Below, in pieces: positions 23,687-33,499 of a DNA stretch of 64,000 bases. Within the stretch, counting starts at the first letter, position 1. Each line of letters opens with the position of its first letter. Where the stretch lies: assembly GCA_002702705.1 (NCBI GenBank), contig PABH01000035.1, forward strand, positions 40,165 through 104,164, in the 5' to 3' direction. This DNA comes from Anaerolineaceae bacterium. GTDB taxonomy: Bacteria > Chloroflexota > Anaerolineae > Anaerolineales > Anaerolineaceae. The notes beneath the pieces were generated by a model that saw nothing but the letters and a program-made list of their open reading frames with translations, was not told the DNA's origin and did not search any database. A program made the position numbers and the translations under genes.

Positions 23687-23720
23687 AACCCAACCCGAGA
23701 GAATTCTCTCGGGTTGGGTT
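23687..23720 (-). terminator. long perfect palindrome, terminator of the GlsB-like gene
   Basis: AACCCAACCCGAGAG and its complement CTCTCGGGTTGGGTT surround AATT with essentially no loop. On the minus strand the stem is followed by TTTTTTAAT and lies 28 bp after the gene's stop, so it is a strong rho-independent terminator. Confidence 0.85.
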
Positions 23721-23747
23721 ACGTTTGTAATCAAATCCCTTTGTTAA

Positions 23748-23999
23748 TTAGCGGCGGAAAAGCCCCACGATGAATAATAACACCACGGCACCACCAATTG
23801 CGACCAGCAGACTGTATAAGTTGAAACCAGTAAAGCCGCTGCCACCTAAGGCATTCATTATAAAACCACCGATGATGGCGCCAAGGATACCGACGACAAT
23901 GTTCGCAAGTGCGCCCATTTCTGCATCACGGCGCATAATTTTACTGGCAATCCAACCGGCTAATGCACCAACAATGATCCATACTAAAATATTTATCAT
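23748..23999 (-). CDS. GlsB/YeaQ/YmgE-family small membrane protein
   Basis: An 83-residue protein of the transglycosylase-associated (GlsB/YeaQ) family: three hydrophobic helices with the glycine zipper-like pattern GALAGWIASKIM, VVGILGAIIGGFIMNALGG and a C-terminal helix ending RR. Family members are induced in stress or stationary phase, but no activity is firmly known. AAGGAGAAAAAT precedes the ATG. It is a single gene with its own terminator. Confidence 0.88.
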   Translation of the reverse strand: MINILVWIIVGALAGWIASKIMRRDAEMGALANIVVGILGAIIGGFIMNALGGSGFTGFNLYSLLVAIGGAVVLLFIVGLFRR

Positions 24000-24233
24000 A
24001 TTTTTCTCCTTCTTGGTATAAATTTTTATAAATTTCGATAATTAAAGTATAGTTTTCAGGCTGTTGCTTACCAATGGGGGATTACGCTATTCCTTATCAG
24101 GAGTTACCCTACTTAACTTTTTTCTGTTCCTCTGGAGAAAAAATTAGATTTGTTTAGGTTTGTACAAAAAAATATTTTTATCCGGTTTTTATTTATTTTT
24201 TCCCCTTGCCCCTTATAATAAAAAATAATCATT

Positions 24234-27212
24234 ATGAAACTTCGTAATTTATTTTTTATCATTGTTATATTCTTCGTCATTACAGGCTTGGGGTCAGTTT
24301 ACCTCATTGCTCGTTATGATATGTTGAAAGAATTTAAAAGAATCGAAGAAACACAATTAATAAGGAATATGGAACGGGTGCAGGCCCAAATACAAGAAGA
24401 AGTCGATCGGTTAGAAACATTAAATACGGATTGGGCCTATTGGGATGATACCTATCAATTTGTTATCGAACCTTCAGAAGCATATATCCGATCCAACCTT
24501 GTGCTGGATACATTTCTGGAATTGAATCTTAATTACATTGCGATCTATGATCTGGATGGAAATCTTGTATTTGATCGTTGGGTTGATGTCACTGCTGAAG
24601 AAGAAATACCTGCCCCAGTCTGGCGAGCAGATTGGATTGAACAGAATGGTTTAATCATTCGGGATGCAAAAGAATGGCATGAAGTAGCGGGGATCATACA
24701 ATCTCCGGCTGGGGATATGATTTTATCAACAAGGGCAATCTTACCCAGTTCAGAAGAAAATGACCCGCGCGGCACATTAATTTTCGCGCATTTTTTAGAC
24801 GAAACCCTACTTAATAAAATGAAACGTGTTACCAATGTTGATTTTTCGATTTTTCAAAACCAAAATCAACCCTACTCATTTTCAGACGGAGAACTACTTG
24901 CCGTCAATAACAATGAGATTGTTATTCAGTATTCTCAGGAATCGGAATCACCAAAAAACATCGAAAACATGACCGCCTTTCAAGCCATACAGAATATTCG
25001 AGGTGAACCGGACCATTTGTTGGTGATTGAACAACCACGGGAAATTTATAAGATCGGTTTATCGAGTTTTGATCGTTTTGGTATTTTTTTATTACTGGTT
25101 GGTTCAGTTTTAGCTTTTGTTTTTATTTTAATTCTGTATTTTTATTTATTAAGGCGTTTAGAACGGATCAGTCTGTTTGTTCAACAGATCAGCAGTACGC
25201 AAGACTTAAGCATTCGTCTTCCGGATAAACACAAGGATGAAATTACAGACTTAAGTCAGGCGATTAACCAGATGATTTTATCATTGGATGAAGCGCAAAA
25301 AAATGCTCTGCGGCATGAACGGCGTTTTCGGAATATTTTAGAAAATATGAATTTGATTACCATTATTTTAGATCCAAACGGAGTCTTAAAATACTGTAAT
25401 CAGTATCTATTAGATTTAACCGGTTATACCAAAGAGGAAATCATTGAAAAAGATTGGTACCCGATTTTTGTTCCGCAAGAAGAAAGTGAAAGGATTCGCG
25501 GAAAAGTTACACAGCATATCGTGGGATTAAAAAATTACGTACATGGCGAAAATTACATTCTTACAAAAAGTGGCGAAAAGCGGTTGATATCCTGGAGTAA
25601 TACACCCATTATGGATAATGAAGGCAATCCAGTTGGGGTTGCCAGTATTGGAGAAGATATTACCCTAAAACATTTGGCTGCAGAAGAAATCCGAAGAAGT
25701 GAAGCCATGTTAAAAAGCATTATGGATGCTGCTCCAATTGTGATTTGTCTTGTAAAAGATCAAAAAATGGTGTGGTTAAGCGACAAAATAGAAGATCTGA
25801 CGGGGTATGTATTATCCGAATTAATTGGAAAATCACCCGGTATTTTTTATGAAAATAAAAACATGGATGCATATCGTGAAATTATGATTAATATCCGCAA
25901 CGATATTAAAACGCAGTCCAAAAGTTATTTCCGGACACAGTGGATAAAAAAGGACAAACAGGTTATTGATGTTGATTTGAGGGTGGCAGCGATTACACCA
26001 CATTCTTGGGAAGATGGTGTGATTGTGACTGCAATGGATGTAACAGAGCAGCTAAAGTCAGAAGAAAATTTGAACGCCAGTTTTGAACAAATCAAGACCC
26101 TTTTAACTAGAATGTCCGCTTTGCGTAATATTGACCAGGCGATCACTTCTCCGGATGAATCAGGGGAATTAATCAACCAAATTCTAGGCCTCATCCGGCA
26201 AACATTAAATCTCGATGTAGTAATGGTGTCCTTATTTGAAAAAAATTATCAATATCTACGTTTAATTGGCATCAATGGTAAAGGGGTTGATGCTGACTGT
26301 GTTGGAATAAATTTTACGGAAAATGTATATATCCGTCAGGCAAGAGAAACCGTTCAGTTGCTTAGCCAATTAAGAACCAATCCATCTGATTTTCAAGATT
26401 TGCGGTACCGGTTAGAAAACGAAAAGCTTGTCATTGAGCAGTATATGATTGTCCCGTTGATGGTAAAAGGGGAAGTATTAGGTATTTTAGAGGTTCTCTC
26501 AGAAAAATCCGTTTGTTATGGTCAGGATTGCAGGGAGTTTTTACAAACCATGGCCGTTCAATTGGCGATTGCGTTGGATAATGCCAATCTTGCAAAACAA
26601 AAGGAACTTGCATTTGAAGCGCTTCAAAATTCCTATGACGCCACCATTGAAGGTTGGGCATTGGCGTTGGAAATGAGGGATAAAGAAACAGCCGGGCATT
26701 CGGAGCGGGTGGTGGAACTTACTTTAGAATTGGCCAAACGAGTTGGTTTTTCGGATGAGGAATGCACACATTTGCGCCGCGGGGTTCGACTGCATGATAT
26801 TGGCAAAATGAGTATTCCCGATCGGGTTTTACTGAAACCCGGTTCATTAAATGAAGAAGAATGGGAAATTATGAAACAGCACCCTGTTTATGCCTATAAT
26901 TTATTAAAGGAAATTCCTTATTTATTACCTGCACTTGATATCCCATACTGCCATCACGAACGCTGGAACGGCAGTGGTTATCCTCGCGGCTTAAGGGGTG
27001 AAGAAATACCCCTTGGGGCGCGAATTTTTGCGGTGGTTGATATTTGGGATGCTTTAACGTCAGATAGACCTTATCGGGCTGCCTGGTCGTCCCAAAAAAC
27101 GGTGGCCTACTTAAAAGAACAGGCTGGTATATTGGTTGACCCTCAATTGGTGGATTTGTTTTTAGAGTTATTGGTTGAGATAAAAGAAATCCCGGCTGAA
27201 CTAATTTTGTAA
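24234..27212 (+). CDS. membrane CHASE4-HAMP-PAS-PAS-GAF-HD-GYP phosphodiesterase
   Basis: A 992-residue signalling protein expected to degrade cyclic di-GMP. TM1 lies at about 5-27, an extracytoplasmic CHASE4-like domain at 40-270 (LETLNTDWAYWDDTYQF), TM2 at about 284-310, then HAMP, two PAS domains (about 365-490 and 490-615), GAF (about 625-790) and HD-GYP. The catalytic residues are intact: H854-D855 (LHDIGKM) and H907-H908-E909 with NGSGYP. TATAAT at 24214-24219 ends 14 nt before the ATG and no Shine-Dalgarno is present, so the leader is very short. A GH38 gene and a GGDEF gene follow on the same strand. Confidence 0.92.
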   Translation: MKLRNLFFIIVIFFVITGLGSVYLIARYDMLKEFKRIEETQLIRNMERVQAQIQEEVDRLETLNTDWAYWDDTYQFVIEPSEAYIRSNLVLDTFLELNLNYIAIYDLDGNLVFDRWVDVTAEEEIPAPVWRADWIEQNGLIIRDAKEWHEVAGIIQSPAGDMILSTRAILPSSEENDPRGTLIFAHFLDETLLNKMKRVTNVDFSIFQNQNQPYSFSDGELLAVNNNEIVIQYSQESESPKNIENMTAFQAIQNIRGEPDHLLVIEQPREIYKIGLSSFDRFGIFLLLVGSVLAFVFILILYFYLLRRLERISLFVQQISSTQDLSIRLPDKHKDEITDLSQAINQMILSLDEAQKNALRHERRFRNILENMNLITIILDPNGVLKYCNQYLLDLTGYTKEEIIEKDWYPIFVPQEESERIRGKVTQHIVGLKNYVHGENYILTKSGEKRLISWSNTPIMDNEGNPVGVASIGEDITLKHLAAEEIRRSEAMLKSIMDAAPIVICLVKDQKMVWLSDKIEDLTGYVLSELIGKSPGIFYENKNMDAYREIMINIRNDIKTQSKSYFRTQWIKKDKQVIDVDLRVAAITPHSWEDGVIVTAMDVTEQLKSEENLNASFEQIKTLLTRMSALRNIDQAITSPDESGELINQILGLIRQTLNLDVVMVSLFEKNYQYLRLIGINGKGVDADCVGINFTENVYIRQARETVQLLSQLRTNPSDFQDLRYRLENEKLVIEQYMIVPLMVKGEVLGILEVLSEKSVCYGQDCREFLQTMAVQLAIALDNANLAKQKELAFEALQNSYDATIEGWALALEMRDKETAGHSERVVELTLELAKRVGFSDEECTHLRRGVRLHDIGKMSIPDRVLLKPGSLNEEEWEIMKQHPVYAYNLLKEIPYLLPALDIPYCHHERWNGSGYPRGLRGEEIPLGARIFAVVDIWDALTSDRPYRAAWSSQKTVAYLKEQAGILVDPQLVDLFLELLVEIKEIPAELIL

Positions 27213-27257
27213 AACCATATTAAAGGAACCATCCGGTTAGATATGGTGAGGTGATCT

Positions 27258-30200
27258 ATGCAAAAACATCGTGATATTACACTACAGCGTTTGGCTTCAT
27301 TTCGTTTAGAGATCTTCAACCGCTTGTATCCCAAACGACAGACCGTGGATTTGTTTCATTTTCCAGCACCGGGGCGAATCAGTTTTTCTGAGGCCGTACA
27401 GGGTGAATACCGTCCCATCCAGTTGGGTGTTAAGTTGGAACCGCTTTGGTCAACCCACTGGTTTCGCGTAGAGGGCTTTATTCCTTCCGATTGGCAAGAT
27501 CAGGAAGTGCATTTTTTATGGGATTCTTCCAGTGAAGCCTGTGTATGGATGGATGGAAAACCGCTTCAAGGGTTAACCGGATCAGACAACGGTTGGCAGG
27601 AAGCACCTATTCGAACCGCATTTCCGATTCAAAATGAGATTCGAAACCAGGATGTTCCACTGCATCTGTATATTGAAGCGGCGCTGAATGGTTTGTTTGG
27701 CATTCCAACCGATAATCCAAAACAAAAAGAACGGATCGGTTGGCTGCGCCAGGCTGAGCTGGCTGTGTTTGACAGGCAAGTTTGGAATTTGTTATGGGAT
27801 TTTACGATTATCGCGGACATGGCGCGTGAACTGCCGGCGGATTCCCCTCGTGCTGGGCAGGCTTTGTTCACGGCGAATGCGATGGCGAATACAGTTATTT
27901 GGACAGATCGTAAAAGTTTATCACATGCACGTGAACTGGCGGCTGCCTTTTTATCGCAACAAAATGGTCAATCCCAACACCAGCTCTCGGCGATTGGGCA
28001 TGCCCATATTGATACAGCCTGGTTATGGCCATTAGCGGAAACCAAAAGAAAATGTGTGCGTTCGTTTAGTTCGGCGGTTGATTTGATGGATCGATATCCA
28101 AATTATTTATTTGTGTGTTCTCAGGCTCAGCAATTGGCCTGGATGAAAAACGAATATCCTGACCTCTATGCCCGAATATTGGAAAAAGTAAAAAATGGCC
28201 AGTTCATTCCCGTCGGTGCCACCTGGGTGGAGCCGGATACCAATATACCCAGCGGAGAATCTCTGGTGCGCCAATTTTTATACGGGCAGCGATTTTTTAA
28301 AGAAGAATTTGGCGAAATATCACGCGTTTTTTGGGAGCCCGATGTTTTTGGATATGCAGCCACTTTGCCGCAGTTGATGCGCAGTGCAGGGGTGGATTAT
28401 TTTTTGACCCAAAAACTTTCATGGAATGAATTTAACAAACCTCAACGGCATACTTTTTATTGGGAAGGTCTGGATGGCAGCCAAGTGTTAGCTCACTTCC
28501 CACCAGTAGATACCTATAACTCACTGGCGAATGTACACGATGTTTTATTTAATGTCAGTAATTATAAGGATCATGACCGCTCAAACCACAGTTATCTCCT
28601 GTTTGGTTTTGGTGATGGTGGTGGCGGTCCGACCGACGCAATGATTGAACAAATAAACCGGATGGCGGATGTGGATGGTTTACCCAAGGTAAACATGCGG
28701 ACGCCGGAAGCGTTTTTTGAAGTGTTAGAAACCGACTTAAAAGATAAAACCGTATGGTCGGGAGAGTTATATTTTGAGAATCATCGCGGTACTTATACGT
28801 CACAAGCAAGAACCAAACAATTAAATCGATTATGTGAGCAAAAGCTGCACGACGTTGAATTTTTCGGGGTGGTGAACTGGTTGATTAATCAATCCGCTTA
28901 TCCGCACGAAGTAAACCGAAATTTGTGGCAAATGGTATTAACCAATCAATTTCATGATATTCTGCCGGGTTCCTCTATTCATGAAGTGTATGAAGAGACC
29001 GAGGTCATTTATCAGCAAGTCTTGGAAGAATTGGAAGGGCAAGTTGAGGTCCAAATTCCAGCTTTATTGGAAGAATCAACCGGCCATACTGTGGTAAATA
29101 CACTTGGTTTTCAGCGGCGAGAAATTGTTTCTTTGCCAAAAACAGATCCCTCCCAAGGGCAGGCATTGAATGAATTGGAATTGGGTGTGGTGGATATGCC
29201 GCCTTATGCTTTCCTCTCACTGGATGAAGCGTTGGTGAAAGAAGATCGCCAGGTGAAGATTCGGGTTGCTGAATCTAAACAGGATGGGTATATTTTAGAA
29301 AATGAGTTGGTAGAAGTCTGGATTAACCCCAACGGGCAGATTACCCGCTTTTATGAAAAAAATTCCCAGCGGGAGATAATTCAACCCGGTGTTTTCGGTA
29401 ACCAGCTGGTTTTATATGAAGACAAACCATTCGCCTACGAAGCCTGGAATGTGGATGTTTATTACCTGGAAAAGCAGCCAAAGTTGGGTTCCAATTTTCG
29501 ATGTCAGATCGAAGAAAGCGGTCCGCTGCGGGTTTCCTTACGGATGGAACAGGATGTAGGTCAGAAAAGTCATTTGGTGCAAACCATATCCTTAGATGCC
29601 ATATCCCCCCGTTTAGATTTTGAAACCTGGGTGGATTGGCAGGAAGAGCAGCAGTTCTTAAGAGTATTATTTCCACTAAATTTAAGAAGTGACTTCGCCA
29701 CATACGAAGTACAGTATGGTAATGTGAGACGTCCGACGCATTTTAACACACCCTATGACCTGGCGCGGTTTGAAGTGCCTGCTCAGCGTTGGGCTGACCT
29801 ATCTGAACCGGATTTTGGTGTGGCTTTAATCAATGATTGTAAATATGGGTATGCCTGTCATGGGAATGTTTTGTCGTTATCCCTGTTACGAGCACCCAAT
29901 AACCCCGATCCGCTCGCTGACCGGGGAGAACACCACTTCCGTTATGCACTGTACCCCCACGCGGTATCACCACAGTTAAGTGCGGTGTGGGCTGAGGCAG
30001 CTGCATTTAACCAAAAAATCCAGCTTTACGCGGGTCATACCAAACGTTTTGCAGGCAGCTTTTTCCAGGTTGATGCACCGAATATTGTGTTCGATACGGT
30101 AAAAATGGCGGAAGATGGAGATGGTATCATTTTGAGACTGTATGAATCCAGCGGAAGCCACACCCGTGCCCGGATTAAGACGGGCTTTCCCTTGGATATT

Positions 30201-30320
30201 GTATGGCAGTGTGACCTGTTGGAAAGAAATAGGACTGCCTTAGAAAAAGTGGAACCAAACGATTTTGCTTATCATTTTTCGCCTTTTGAAATCCTTAATG
30301 TGCATATTACAGGAAATTAA
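27258..30320 (+). CDS. alpha-mannosidase, glycoside hydrolase family 38
   Basis: A 1020-residue GH38 enzyme that trims alpha-mannosides, probably cytosolic since no signal peptide is seen. The zinc/nucleophile region is clear: IGHAHIDTAWLWPLAETKRK with the metal-binding H-x-H/D pattern, and FWEPDVFGYAATLPQLM with the conserved Asp. NQFHDILPGSSIHEVYEE marks the start of the helical and beta domains. Length fits the bacterial family. GAGGTGATCT precedes the ATG. It sits between two cyclic di-GMP signalling genes, with gaps of about 45-50 bp, so co-transcription is possible. It could recycle mannose from glycans or glycoproteins. Confidence 0.93.
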   Translation: MQKHRDITLQRLASFRLEIFNRLYPKRQTVDLFHFPAPGRISFSEAVQGEYRPIQLGVKLEPLWSTHWFRVEGFIPSDWQDQEVHFLWDSSSEACVWMDGKPLQGLTGSDNGWQEAPIRTAFPIQNEIRNQDVPLHLYIEAALNGLFGIPTDNPKQKERIGWLRQAELAVFDRQVWNLLWDFTIIADMARELPADSPRAGQALFTANAMANTVIWTDRKSLSHARELAAAFLSQQNGQSQHQLSAIGHAHIDTAWLWPLAETKRKCVRSFSSAVDLMDRYPNYLFVCSQAQQLAWMKNEYPDLYARILEKVKNGQFIPVGATWVEPDTNIPSGESLVRQFLYGQRFFKEEFGEISRVFWEPDVFGYAATLPQLMRSAGVDYFLTQKLSWNEFNKPQRHTFYWEGLDGSQVLAHFPPVDTYNSLANVHDVLFNVSNYKDHDRSNHSYLLFGFGDGGGGPTDAMIEQINRMADVDGLPKVNMRTPEAFFEVLETDLKDKTVWSGELYFENHRGTYTSQARTKQLNRLCEQKLHDVEFFGVVNWLINQSAYPHEVNRNLWQMVLTNQFHDILPGSSIHEVYEETEVIYQQVLEELEGQVEVQIPALLEESTGHTVVNTLGFQRREIVSLPKTDPSQGQALNELELGVVDMPPYAFLSLDEALVKEDRQVKIRVAESKQDGYILENELVEVWINPNGQITRFYEKNSQREIIQPGVFGNQLVLYEDKPFAYEAWNVDVYYLEKQPKLGSNFRCQIEESGPLRVSLRMEQDVGQKSHLVQTISLDAISPRLDFETWVDWQEEQQFLRVLFPLNLRSDFATYEVQYGNVRRPTHFNTPYDLARFEVPAQRWADLSEPDFGVALINDCKYGYACHGNVLSLSLLRAPNNPDPLADRGEHHFRYALYPHAVSPQLSAVWAEAAAFNQKIQLYAGHTKRFAGSFFQVDAPNIVFDTVKMAEDGDGIILRLYESSGSHTRARIKTGFPLDIVWQCDLLERNRTALEKVEPNDFAYHFSPFEILNVHITGN

Positions 30321-30371
30321 TCGTTTCTTTATTGGTTTTATTCAAAATCTTTATTACGCTTACAAAAACAC

Positions 30372-32543
30372 ATGACCACCGATTTAATTAATTTTCTTAC
30401 GCAAAATAAAGACTCACTAATTCAGCATTACCAAAGTTGGTTAAATGTACGATTTGGAAATTCCACGGAAGAATGGATGGATTGGCTGCTGGAGAGTTTT
30501 TTTCATTCTTTAAAGGGGGAAGAATATAATACGTGTAAATTTGTGGAAGATGGTTATGCCCAGGCGGAAAGTATCCAAATTTTGGATGAAGCCGCGCTGG
30601 TATTACGTAATTTTATTTTTGACGCCGTTGATCAGGTCAACCATTTTGGCGCATGGAGTGAATTAATCGACCGAAGTTTTATCAAAATACGCCAACGGTG
30701 TTTGAATGCAGCCCTGCCGGAAGTTGCATCGGCCTTATTTTCCGATGTGCAGTTGATCCGCCTCTTAAACCAAATCAGCCAGGATATGCTGCAAGAACAT
30801 ACGGAAGCAGGCATTTTTGACGTTATTTCAAAAGGTTTAAGTAAGTTTGGTTTGCATATTGCTGTATTTAAAATCAGTCCGGATTACGCTCGGGGAGAGC
30901 TTCATTTTGCCAGTTATTCGGATGAAGTTAACCGATACTTTATTAATACCTTAGGTATTGAAAGATCTGTGTTTTATCAGTTTGATGTTCCCAATGACTC
31001 TCGTTTGTCAGAGGTTATCCGAAGTCAAGATACAGCTGCATTTTTCCCGAATGATGAATTAATAACTTGTTTATTTAAGTCTGATCAAAAAATAAAAGTA
31101 AAACAATTTCAAAAAATGATCGGCAGTCCCAAAACTATTTTGGCTTCCGGCGTGGTGAATAACCAATTGAAGGCTGTTTTGGTAGTGTCTGGAGATCAGC
31201 TTACTGAAAAGGAAGTGCCTACCATTTCCATTTTTGCCAATCAAATGGCTATTGCGATGCAAAATGCTGATTTATATCACCGTATGCAGGAAAGCGAGTC
31301 GCGTTTCAGAACATTTTACGAACGCGCTGAAGTAGGCATTTCAATATACGACTGGCGAAAAAAAATGTGGGAACCGAACCCGGCGTTTATCAAAATGCTG
31401 GGATACGATCAGACTGATTATGAAAAGTTAAAAACCTTCCATATAGAGGATATTAAACATCCGGAAGATTGGAAGTTACAAAAAAGCTATTTCGATGATC
31501 TTAACTCCGGTAAAATAAAAGTTTATGAGAACGAAAGCCGGTACATAAAAAAAGATGGTCAGGTTATTTGGGCTAAAATTGTGGTTTCAGTGGTGCGGGA
31601 TATCGAAACAAAAAACCCAGTTTATACCATTGTAATTTTACAAGATATTACACAACGGAAAAAAATCGAAGCAGCCGTTTTGGAAAGTCAACAAAAATAT
31701 AAAACCTTGTTTGATGTGAGTGTGGATGCAATTTTTGTCATTGATAAAGACGGATTAATTCAAGATGCCAACCCGGCGGCTGTAAAAATGTTGGGTCTGC
31801 CAGACAAAGATATAAAAAACCGGTCCTTTTTATCTTTTTTGCCGGAAGAAGATGAACAAGAATTTGAATTATTGGGCAAACGTTTGATGTATCTGGACAT
31901 TGAACATTTACAAACCCGTTTTAAGGTAGCAAATGATGCGGTCATTGATGTTGAAATTAATACGCGTACAATGGAATTAAAGGAAAATGTTTTACAAGTC
32001 ATCGTGCGAGATATCACTGAGCAGCGCAATATCCAACGTGAATTACAGTACATCGCCACCCATGATATGTTAACCGGTTTGTTTAATCGCAACTATTTTG
32101 AAATTGAAATGTCACGTTATTACAACGGGCGTATGTATCCGATCAGTATCATTGTGATTGATGTAGATGGATTAAAAGCAGCCAATGATATAAAAGGTCA
32201 CACAGCAGGAGACATGTTATTACATAAAACTGCACAGGTATTAAGTTCGGTTTTTCGTTCGGAAGATATTGTGGCGCGGTGGGGTGGGGATGAGTTTGCT
32301 ATCTTATTACCATTGGTAGATAAACGATCGGCGAAACTCATTGTAGACCGTATTCGCGCAGAGTTAGAATCAATAAACCGGGATATTTTAGATCCGGCAG
32401 ATCAACTATCATTCTCCATTGGAACTGCTACTGCCAACCACGGAGAAGACCTTTACGAAACGATTAAACAGGCAGATAGTGCCATGTATCAAGAAAAACG
32501 GTTTAAACGTTCGCAGAATGCGATGATAAAAAGAGAAAACTAA
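30372..32543 (+). CDS. GAF-PAS-PAS-GGDEF diguanylate cyclase
   Basis: A 723-residue soluble protein expected to make cyclic di-GMP. An N-terminal helical region (about 1-140) is followed by a GAF-like domain (about 150-305), two PAS domains (about 310-430 and 435-555) and a GGDEF domain. The active site is intact (G638-G639-D640-E641-F642 in RWGGDEF) and the inhibitory RxxD site lies at 629-632, five residues upstream, so product feedback is likely. No clear Shine-Dalgarno is seen before the ATG. Together with the HD-GYP protein two genes upstream it forms an opposing enzyme pair. Confidence 0.92.
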   Translation: MTTDLINFLTQNKDSLIQHYQSWLNVRFGNSTEEWMDWLLESFFHSLKGEEYNTCKFVEDGYAQAESIQILDEAALVLRNFIFDAVDQVNHFGAWSELIDRSFIKIRQRCLNAALPEVASALFSDVQLIRLLNQISQDMLQEHTEAGIFDVISKGLSKFGLHIAVFKISPDYARGELHFASYSDEVNRYFINTLGIERSVFYQFDVPNDSRLSEVIRSQDTAAFFPNDELITCLFKSDQKIKVKQFQKMIGSPKTILASGVVNNQLKAVLVVSGDQLTEKEVPTISIFANQMAIAMQNADLYHRMQESESRFRTFYERAEVGISIYDWRKKMWEPNPAFIKMLGYDQTDYEKLKTFHIEDIKHPEDWKLQKSYFDDLNSGKIKVYENESRYIKKDGQVIWAKIVVSVVRDIETKNPVYTIVILQDITQRKKIEAAVLESQQKYKTLFDVSVDAIFVIDKDGLIQDANPAAVKMLGLPDKDIKNRSFLSFLPEEDEQEFELLGKRLMYLDIEHLQTRFKVANDAVIDVEINTRTMELKENVLQVIVRDITEQRNIQRELQYIATHDMLTGLFNRNYFEIEMSRYYNGRMYPISIIVIDVDGLKAANDIKGHTAGDMLLHKTAQVLSSVFRSEDIVARWGGDEFAILLPLVDKRSAKLIVDRIRAELESINRDILDPADQLSFSIGTATANHGEDLYETIKQADSAMYQEKRFKRSQNAMIKREN

Positions 32544-32626
32544 AAATTGTACAGTCATTTTTAACCCGTTTCATCTTCTTTTATGTACAATCAAAAGAAA
32601 GTATATGTAATGGAAGGAGATATAAG

Positions 32627-33283
32627 ATGCTGGTACGTGAACGTATGTCACAGCCTGTCTTTTCGGTGTTACCCGAAATGCCGGTACAAGAAGCTTTAGC
32701 CCAAATGCGAAAGGAAAATGTCAGCCGCTACCCGGTGGTTAACAATAAAGGGAAATTGGTTGGAATCGTTTCTGAAGATGATTTGTTAAACGCCTCACCC
32801 TCCCCAGCGACTTCATTGTCCGTATGGGAAGTGAATTATTTGTTAAGTAAAATTACGGTGGAACGGGTAATGACAAAAGATGTGGTTACGGTTGAGGAAA
32901 CCACTCCATTGGAAGAAGCTGCTCGTATGATGGCGGATTACCGCATTGGCGGGCTGCCTGTAATGAAGGATAATGCCCTGGTGGGCATCATTACCCAAAC
33001 GGATTTATTCCGGGTATTTCTGGAATTATTAGGTGCCCGTGAATCCGGTGTGCGCTTGACGGCATTGGTAAAAGAAGAACCGGGGATGCTGCATCAATTA
33101 ACGAAGGCCATCGTGGAAGCGGGCGGCAATATTATTGCCCTCTCTACATTCTCAGGTACAACGAGTGAAGATCGAGAATTAACGGTGAAGGTAGACCAAA
33201 TTGATGAAGCGACTTTATTAAACGCAGTAAAACCATTGGTTTCCGAGATTTGTGATATCCGAACGATTAAGATAACATCCTAA
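32627..33283 (+). CDS. CBS-pair plus ACT domain protein (AcuB-like)
   Basis: A 218-residue regulatory protein with two CBS motifs, RERMSQPVFSVLPEMPVQEA and VERVMTKDVVTVEETTPLEE, each followed by a GIV/ITQTDL-type strand, and a C-terminal ACT domain (ALVKEEPGMLHQLTKAIVEA). CBS pairs bind adenine nucleotides and ACT domains bind small ligands such as amino acids. GGAGATATAAG precedes the ATG. It stands alone before a strong terminator; its target is unknown. Confidence 0.85.
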   Translation: MLVRERMSQPVFSVLPEMPVQEALAQMRKENVSRYPVVNNKGKLVGIVSEDDLLNASPSPATSLSVWEVNYLLSKITVERVMTKDVVTVEETTPLEEAARMMADYRIGGLPVMKDNALVGIITQTDLFRVFLELLGARESGVRLTALVKEEPGMLHQLTKAIVEAGGNIIALSTFSGTTSEDRELTVKVDQIDEATLLNAVKPLVSEICDIRTIKITS

Positions 33284-33362
33284 AATTAAGATTTTAATGG
33301 AGTAAAGTTTTATCTCCTCATTAACGGAGGGAATTTATCTTCTTGTTTTACTATATGGTTAC

Positions 33363-33409
33363 AAAAACGGAGTCCTGGCGTTCTTGTTGGAAACGACTCC
33401 GTTTTTTTC
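33363..33409 (+). terminator. rho-independent terminator
   Basis: AAAAACGGAGTC (33363-33374) pairs with GACTCCGTTTTT (33395-33406) and the stem ends in a run of T. It lies 80 bp after the CBS-ACT gene and before aspS. Confidence 0.85.
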
Positions 33410-33499
33410 TTCCCAAAAAAAAATGGTTTTAAGATATACTTTGGACATATTCAATTTTCAGTAGATTGGTTCTATTTGTAATTATTAAGGAGATCGGAC

